Assembly: GCA_025758065.1 (NCBI GenBank)
Contig: CP107199.1
Location: 1,299,501 to 1,363,500, forward strand
From: Lachnospiraceae bacterium
Lineage (GTDB): Bacteria; Bacillota; Clostridia; Lachnospirales; Lachnospiraceae
Direction: 5' to 3'
Length of the DNA: 64,000 nt
A program made the translations under genes and the position numbers. This document shows, in pieces, positions 61,301 to 64,000 of this stretch; the stretch's first letter is position 1, and each line of letters begins with the position of its first letter. Under the pieces are notes generated by a model. The model was not told the DNA's origin, searched no databases, and saw only the letters and a list, made by a program, of their open reading frames with translations.

Positions 61301-61991
61301 GTGGGATGAAAAGGGATATTATTATGAGCTGCGTTATTGGAAGAACCGGTTTGATACACAGCTTCTAAAGCTGTTTATGACAGTCATGGAGCAGATCGTA
61401 GCAGCTATGGAAGAGGAAGGCCAGGCAGCAGGTCTGAAAAACCGTCTTTCCCCAGATCTGTTTCCTTTGCATTATCGCGTAGAAGCAGGAAAAGTTAATG
61501 AAGCAGCCGGCTGTGAACTGATCCCGGAAGTGGATGAAGGTGAGCAGATAAAGGCATATGTACTGGATGAAAGCTGCCGTAAGCAGCCGTTTGGAGCCTG
61601 GGGCAAGCTGTATATCATGGATCACCCCACTCTTGGATGGAGTGATAAGATCACCAATCCTTATGGACCGGGAATGCTGTACCAGACAGGAAGAGAAGCA
61701 CGTATCATGCCAGATGGCCGCCTGGAATTTCTGGAACAGGGCGGACGTACTGTTATGCGGGAAGGTCTCACCGGCAGAAGGTTCTTAGACCTTTATAAGC
61801 TGGAACAGGCTTTAGCGAGTGCAGGCGGTGTTACAAAGGCAGAGGCCTATGTCCGTTATGGGGAAGGAAATAAGCTGGTGCTCCAGGCAGATGTATGGGG
61901 TGTTTCTGAAGCTGATACAGAACGCTTGAAGACTTATGTAAGAGAACGCTGTGGGGAAGCGCTGGTTCCTGAGGTGATAACCGTATTTTAA
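58395..61991 (+). CDS. Orphan NRPS-like protein (adenylation - carrier - condensation-like - partial adenylation)
   Basis: A 1198-residue multidomain enzyme. Residues 1-540 are an AMP-forming ligase (LFTSGTTGRGKGVML near 175, QGYGMSECSP near 323, GWLCTGDLGY near 390, and a C-terminal lysine in KTSSKKIIR). A carrier domain follows with the phosphopantetheine serine Ser566 (AGLDSLGS). About 610-1040 is a condensation-fold domain whose usual HHxxxDG reads AHIMGDG near 740, so the first His is Ala. The last ~130 residues resemble the C-terminal sub-domain of an adenylation domain. No thioesterase or reductase domain is present. AAGGAG precedes the ATG. Confidence 0.8.
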   Translation: MISYENTKTVQDLVWNTGREYAGRVFLRYEENDVVYEVTYGEFADQCHAVAAWLREQDAAAGHKVRVGLIGSSSHHYLVFLLGVMASGNVVVPLDVQLNEETFADNVKRSDLDILFYDWDHYGLVEAVKEKCPRLRACISLQHGKHVPCSDQILKGYTGISVDPVVSEEDCAMVLFTSGTTGRGKGVMLSNRNLMDNSFCTTDKDHPEKEVYLNILPIHHVFCINGDVFTVMRYGSILCLNRDMARLAAHIQLFQPTVIRMVPMVAKALYNKIAILSRQDTGRSINSIKQEVLGKRLHKIISGGGYLAPELAADFNRLGISIAQGYGMSECSPKISSPDWSRPDKVASVGKIVDRCQVRIVDGEIQVKSPSVMMGYYKEPDKTAEAITEDGWLCTGDLGYVDEENFLYLTGRKKNLIILSNGENVAPEQIENLFVDDRLIEDILVYGEDDMIAAEIYPNFKYADAAGIDHIEETVAQIIKKHNEGLPSYKKIARFHLRDIPFAKTSSKKIIRSQYFSQKKQEAEEQVNVHKPENDIQQKIYDAVSAVLGHSRFGIDTEFYSAGLDSLGSVLLLTDLYEKLQLSMTLNDLLEHASVLKLEALYKERAAEEKKGFEVRDIYPLTNLQLYFAYVMRGNTTANLPFLFKLDPHVNVYLLKTAVERMFDVHPELKCVIQLHEGAYKNFRNDEKKVDVPLITLSDDQWEETRKGLLRPYMYTENEPLYHTGIYMTESANYLFLDIAHIMGDGMTMNVLFEDINAIYAGKQVEKEKYTFYEYILDEKERDARGLRQKNEAYFADLMKGFKIRKSILARSDCHDLEQGEDGVLKEHFKGINRGRLLAFCRRNGISENVVFLTAFNYSIGLFSNEKDTVSTSIHSGRTDSRWNRLAGPLFLTYYFRCTRKADESVKELLQTSGKQIMKTMGCYISNLHADEMFFQYQGDILNINKIGGWPVKREKIQLDALPFHLQVMWDEKGYYYELRYWKNRFDTQLLKLFMTVMEQIVAAMEEEGQAAGLKNRLSPDLFPLHYRVEAGKVNEAAGCELIPEVDEGEQIKAYVLDESCRKQPFGAWGKLYIMDHPTLGWSDKITNPYGPGMLYQTGREARIMPDGRLEFLEQGGRTVMREGLTGRRFLDLYKLEQALASAGGVTKAEAYVRYGEGNKLVLQADVWGVSEADTERLKTYVRERCGEALVPEVITVF

Positions 61992-62090
61992 TAGACTTTT
62001 GGTTATTGTAGTTTTTCTCAAAACAAGGTAAAATAAAAATAAGGTCCATTTTTATGGGTGACAGAACGCAGATCACAGATCATTCTATTT

Positions 62091-62138
62091 AAGATGTACT
62101 TTCAAAATCATGAACAAAAAGATTCCGGGAGTACATTA
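62091..62138 (+). repeat. Family B repeat, short form
   Basis: AAAATCATGAACAAAAAGAT then TCCGGGAGTACAT matches the family right end, with AAGATGTACTTT at the left as in the copy at 27909. It lies 24 nt before the dehydrogenase start. Confidence 0.65.
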
Positions 62139-62161
62139 ACGTGAAAAGGAGAGTTTTGAGA

Positions 62162-63541
62162 ATGAATTACGATGTAATTATTGTGGGAGCCGGTCCTGGC
62201 GGAATTTATTCTGCTTATGAGCTGATGAAGAAATGCGGTGATAAAAGAATTGCTGTATTTGATTCCGGGTATTCATTAAAGAAGCGTCACTGCCCTATTG
62301 ACGGCGAAAAGGTCAAAGCCTGCATTAAATGTAAGTCCTGCTCTATTATGAGCGGTTTCGGCGGCGCTGGTGCATTCTCTGATGGTAAATATAACATTAC
62401 CAATGATTTCGGTGGTACTTTATATGAATATATCGGCAAAAAGGCTGCTACTGAGCTGATGCAGTATGTAGATGAGATCAACATGGCTCACGGCGGCGAA
62501 GGTACTAAGATGTACTCTACAGCCGGAACTAATTTAAAGAAAGTCTGTTTACAGAACCGTCTGAAGCTGTTAAATGCTTCTGTCCGTCATCTGGGAACAG
62601 ATATTAACCTGGTTGTATTAGGCCAGTTATATGATGAGTTAAAAGAGCATGTGGACTTCTATTTCGAGTCCCCTGTAAGCCATATTGAGTGCCTGGAAAA
62701 TGGGGGATACAGAGTATGGAGCAATGACCAGTCTTATGACTGCGGGAAATGTATCGTATCTGTAGGCAGAAGCGGCAGCAAGTGGATGGAGCATATCTGT
62801 AAGGAACTGGATATTCCCACCAAGTCCAATCGTGTGGATATTGGCGTGCGCGTAGAGCTTCCCGCAGTGCTGTTCTCCCATTTAACAGACGAGCTGTACG
62901 AAAGCAAGATCGTATACCGTACAGAGAAGTTTGAGGATAATGTACGTACCTTCTGTATGAACCCCAAGGGAATCGTTGTAAATGAAAATACCAATGGCAT
63001 CGTTACTGTAAATGGACACAGCTACGAGGATCCGGAAAAGCAGACAGAATGCACTAACTTTGCGCTGTTAGTTTCCAAGCACTTTTCTGAGCCGTTTAAG
63101 GACAGCAACGGCTATGGTGAAAGCATTGCCCGTCTTTCTAATATGTTAGGCGGTGGTGTTATCGTACAGCGTTTCGGTGATCTGATCCGCGGAAGACGAA
63201 GCACTCCAAAGCGTATTGAGGAAAATACCTTTGTGCCTACTCTTTCTGCAACACCCGGCGACTTAAGCCTTGTTCTTCCAAAGCGTATATTAGATGGCAT
63301 CATCGAAATGATCTATGCCCTGGATAAGATAGCACCGGGAACTGCAAATGATGACACTTTGCTTTATGGTGTAGAAGTTAAGTTCTACAATATGGAAGTA
63401 GACGTAGACGAGAACCTGGAAAGCCGTCACAAAGGACTTTATATCATCGGCGATGGCAGCGGCGTGACACATTCCCTTTCCCATGCATCTGCAAGTGGTG
63501 TGTATGTAGCACGTAAGATCGCGGAGAGCCTGGAAGGATAA
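62162..63541 (+). CDS. FAD-dependent dehydrogenase (COG2509-like)
   Basis: A 459-residue flavoprotein. The N-terminal Rossmann motif is DVIIVGAGPGGIYSAYEL. Conserved blocks are CIKCKSCSIMSGFGGAGAFS (with three cysteines), IVSVGRSGSKWM and the C-terminal YIIGDGSGVTHSLSHASASG FAD motif. The COG2509 family is uncharacterised; members are assigned to oxidoreductases. ATG 62162 has AAAGGAGAG 8 nt upstream. It follows the NRPS-like gene by 170 nt on the same strand, so a tailoring role is possible but unproven. Confidence 0.82.
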   Translation: MNYDVIIVGAGPGGIYSAYELMKKCGDKRIAVFDSGYSLKKRHCPIDGEKVKACIKCKSCSIMSGFGGAGAFSDGKYNITNDFGGTLYEYIGKKAATELMQYVDEINMAHGGEGTKMYSTAGTNLKKVCLQNRLKLLNASVRHLGTDINLVVLGQLYDELKEHVDFYFESPVSHIECLENGGYRVWSNDQSYDCGKCIVSVGRSGSKWMEHICKELDIPTKSNRVDIGVRVELPAVLFSHLTDELYESKIVYRTEKFEDNVRTFCMNPKGIVVNENTNGIVTVNGHSYEDPEKQTECTNFALLVSKHFSEPFKDSNGYGESIARLSNMLGGGVIVQRFGDLIRGRRSTPKRIEENTFVPTLSATPGDLSLVLPKRILDGIIEMIYALDKIAPGTANDDTLLYGVEVKFYNMEVDVDENLESRHKGLYIIGDGSGVTHSLSHASASGVYVARKIAESLEG

Positions 63542-63551
63542 GTAAGATAAG

Positions 63552-63572
63552 CTAGTACATCGTTTTCGAAAT
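63552..63572 (+). repeat. Family C element, left-end fragment
   Basis: CTAGTACATCGTTTTCGAAA matches the family C terminus (in its TTTTCGAAA form, as on the right ends of the other copies). The other end is not found; a different palindrome follows. Confidence 0.6.
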
Positions 63573-63584
63573 TAGGATTTAGTT

Positions 63585-63794
63585 CAATAGGGTCCGAAAG
63601 GGCTCCTCCATGTATAAACGCATTCACGGCAATTTAGGACCTTTTGTTCCGCCGCCAGTTAGACAGGGCTCCGGCAAACTCACACGCTTCGCGTGTTCAA
63701 ACAATGCCTCCACCCTGTCCGCTATGCTCACAAAAGGTCCCCAATTGCCTAACGAATGCTTATTATACATGGAGGAGCCCTTTCTACTGTATTG
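63585..63794. repeat. 210-bp palindromic element
   Basis: The two arms run GAAAGGGCTCCTCCATGTAT then AA, CGCATTC, GGCAATT and GGACCTTTTGT, and are repeated inverted on the right. Inside lie GACAGGG/CCCTGTC and CACACGC/GCGTGTG stems. The whole can fold into one long hairpin. An open frame in it shows no protein features. Confidence 0.75.
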
Positions 63795-64000
63795 GATATG
63801 TCACATAAAAAATGCCGTACTTAAGTACAATCCCCCTCCTGCATGAAAACTGTTTATTGGTTTGCTCCTACATTTTTTATTGCCAATAACGTAGAAAGCC
63901 GCCGGTGCACATGACAGAATAAGCATTTAATGCAGAGTAAGCAAAAGACGAAGGATTGAGCTGGAAACAGAAAGGAGATATGGACTGCTGCAGGAGAGGA
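63795..64000 (+). other. Right edge: possible start of a gene
   Basis: AAAGGAGAT followed by ATG at 63980 could start a gene that leaves the window, but only seven codons are visible and the spacing is short. Nothing else is recognised. Confidence 0.2.

Noticed and set aside
63610..63846. 78-residue open frame near the right edge
   Set aside because: It is generated by the long palindrome and has no coding features.

Overview
The window looks like a chromosomal segment of a Gram-positive anaerobe, most likely a gut Lachnospiraceae (Clostridia). The reasons are the strong AGGAGG-type ribosome sites, SpoVG, the paired GlgC/GlgD, a LevR-type AAA+ regulator, a T-box leader and a TPP riboswitch, and several small Lachnospiraceae-type proteins. 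This is inferred from gene content only. No rRNA, tRNA, CRISPR array, transposase or phage gene was seen.

Layout. 0-5 kb: a partial AAA+ regulator, a HAD phosphatase, an NSS amino-acid transporter and its divergent LysR regulator. 4.6-5.4 kb: a type III (ToxIN-like) toxin-antitoxin locus with an intact-looking RNA repeat array and promoter but a damaged toxin 3' end. 5.6-7.5 kb: a membrane diguanylate cyclase. 7.8-13.2 kb: a compact four-gene operon encoding an N6-adenine DNA methylase, a half-size type I specificity subunit, an ABC-type ATPase and an HNH nuclease. No HsdR is present, and the last two genes resemble Septu PtuA/PtuB. This is the best candidate for an undescribed defence system. 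13.6-21 kb: purC, a YdjM-like protein, a heterodimeric ABC exporter with an AraC regulator, and a TVP38 membrane protein. 21.3-22.7 kb: an HTH/HipA-like kinase pair. 22.7-28.4 kb: a ribose-type ABC importer with an FGGY kinase, preceded by a T-box leader whose specifier reads as tryptophan.

28.7-37 kb: DUF975, TSCPD, mtnN, two membrane proteins, pgi and tkt. 37-40 kb: a small conserved protein, a Fic protein behind paired operators, and a coiled-coil membrane protein. 40.1-42.7 kb: TPP riboswitch, thiD and cytX. 42.9-48.9 kb: a sulfur cluster with a CuyA/DcyD-type lyase, a PF03601 (YeiH/CuyZ-like) exporter, a TauE-family permease, a LysR regulator and an unrecognised 393-residue protein. 49-50 kb: decaying nagB and hybrid histidine kinase remnants. 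50-54.8 kb: YhaN/YhaO-type nuclease complex and asnS. 55-64 kb: glgC, glgD, spoVG, an orphan NRPS-like protein, and an FAD-dependent dehydrogenase.

The intergenic space holds many non-coding repeats. There is a 205-bp structured repeat in two nearly identical inverted copies 27 kb apart, with diverged relatives (family A). There is a repeat with TGTACTCTCGGA-type ends upstream of many genes (family B), and AGTACATCG-ended MITE-like elements (family C). There is also a MITE with an 8-bp target duplication and a long palindrome near the right edge. Several sit exactly at stop codons or inside leaders, and may have reshaped gene ends and regulation.
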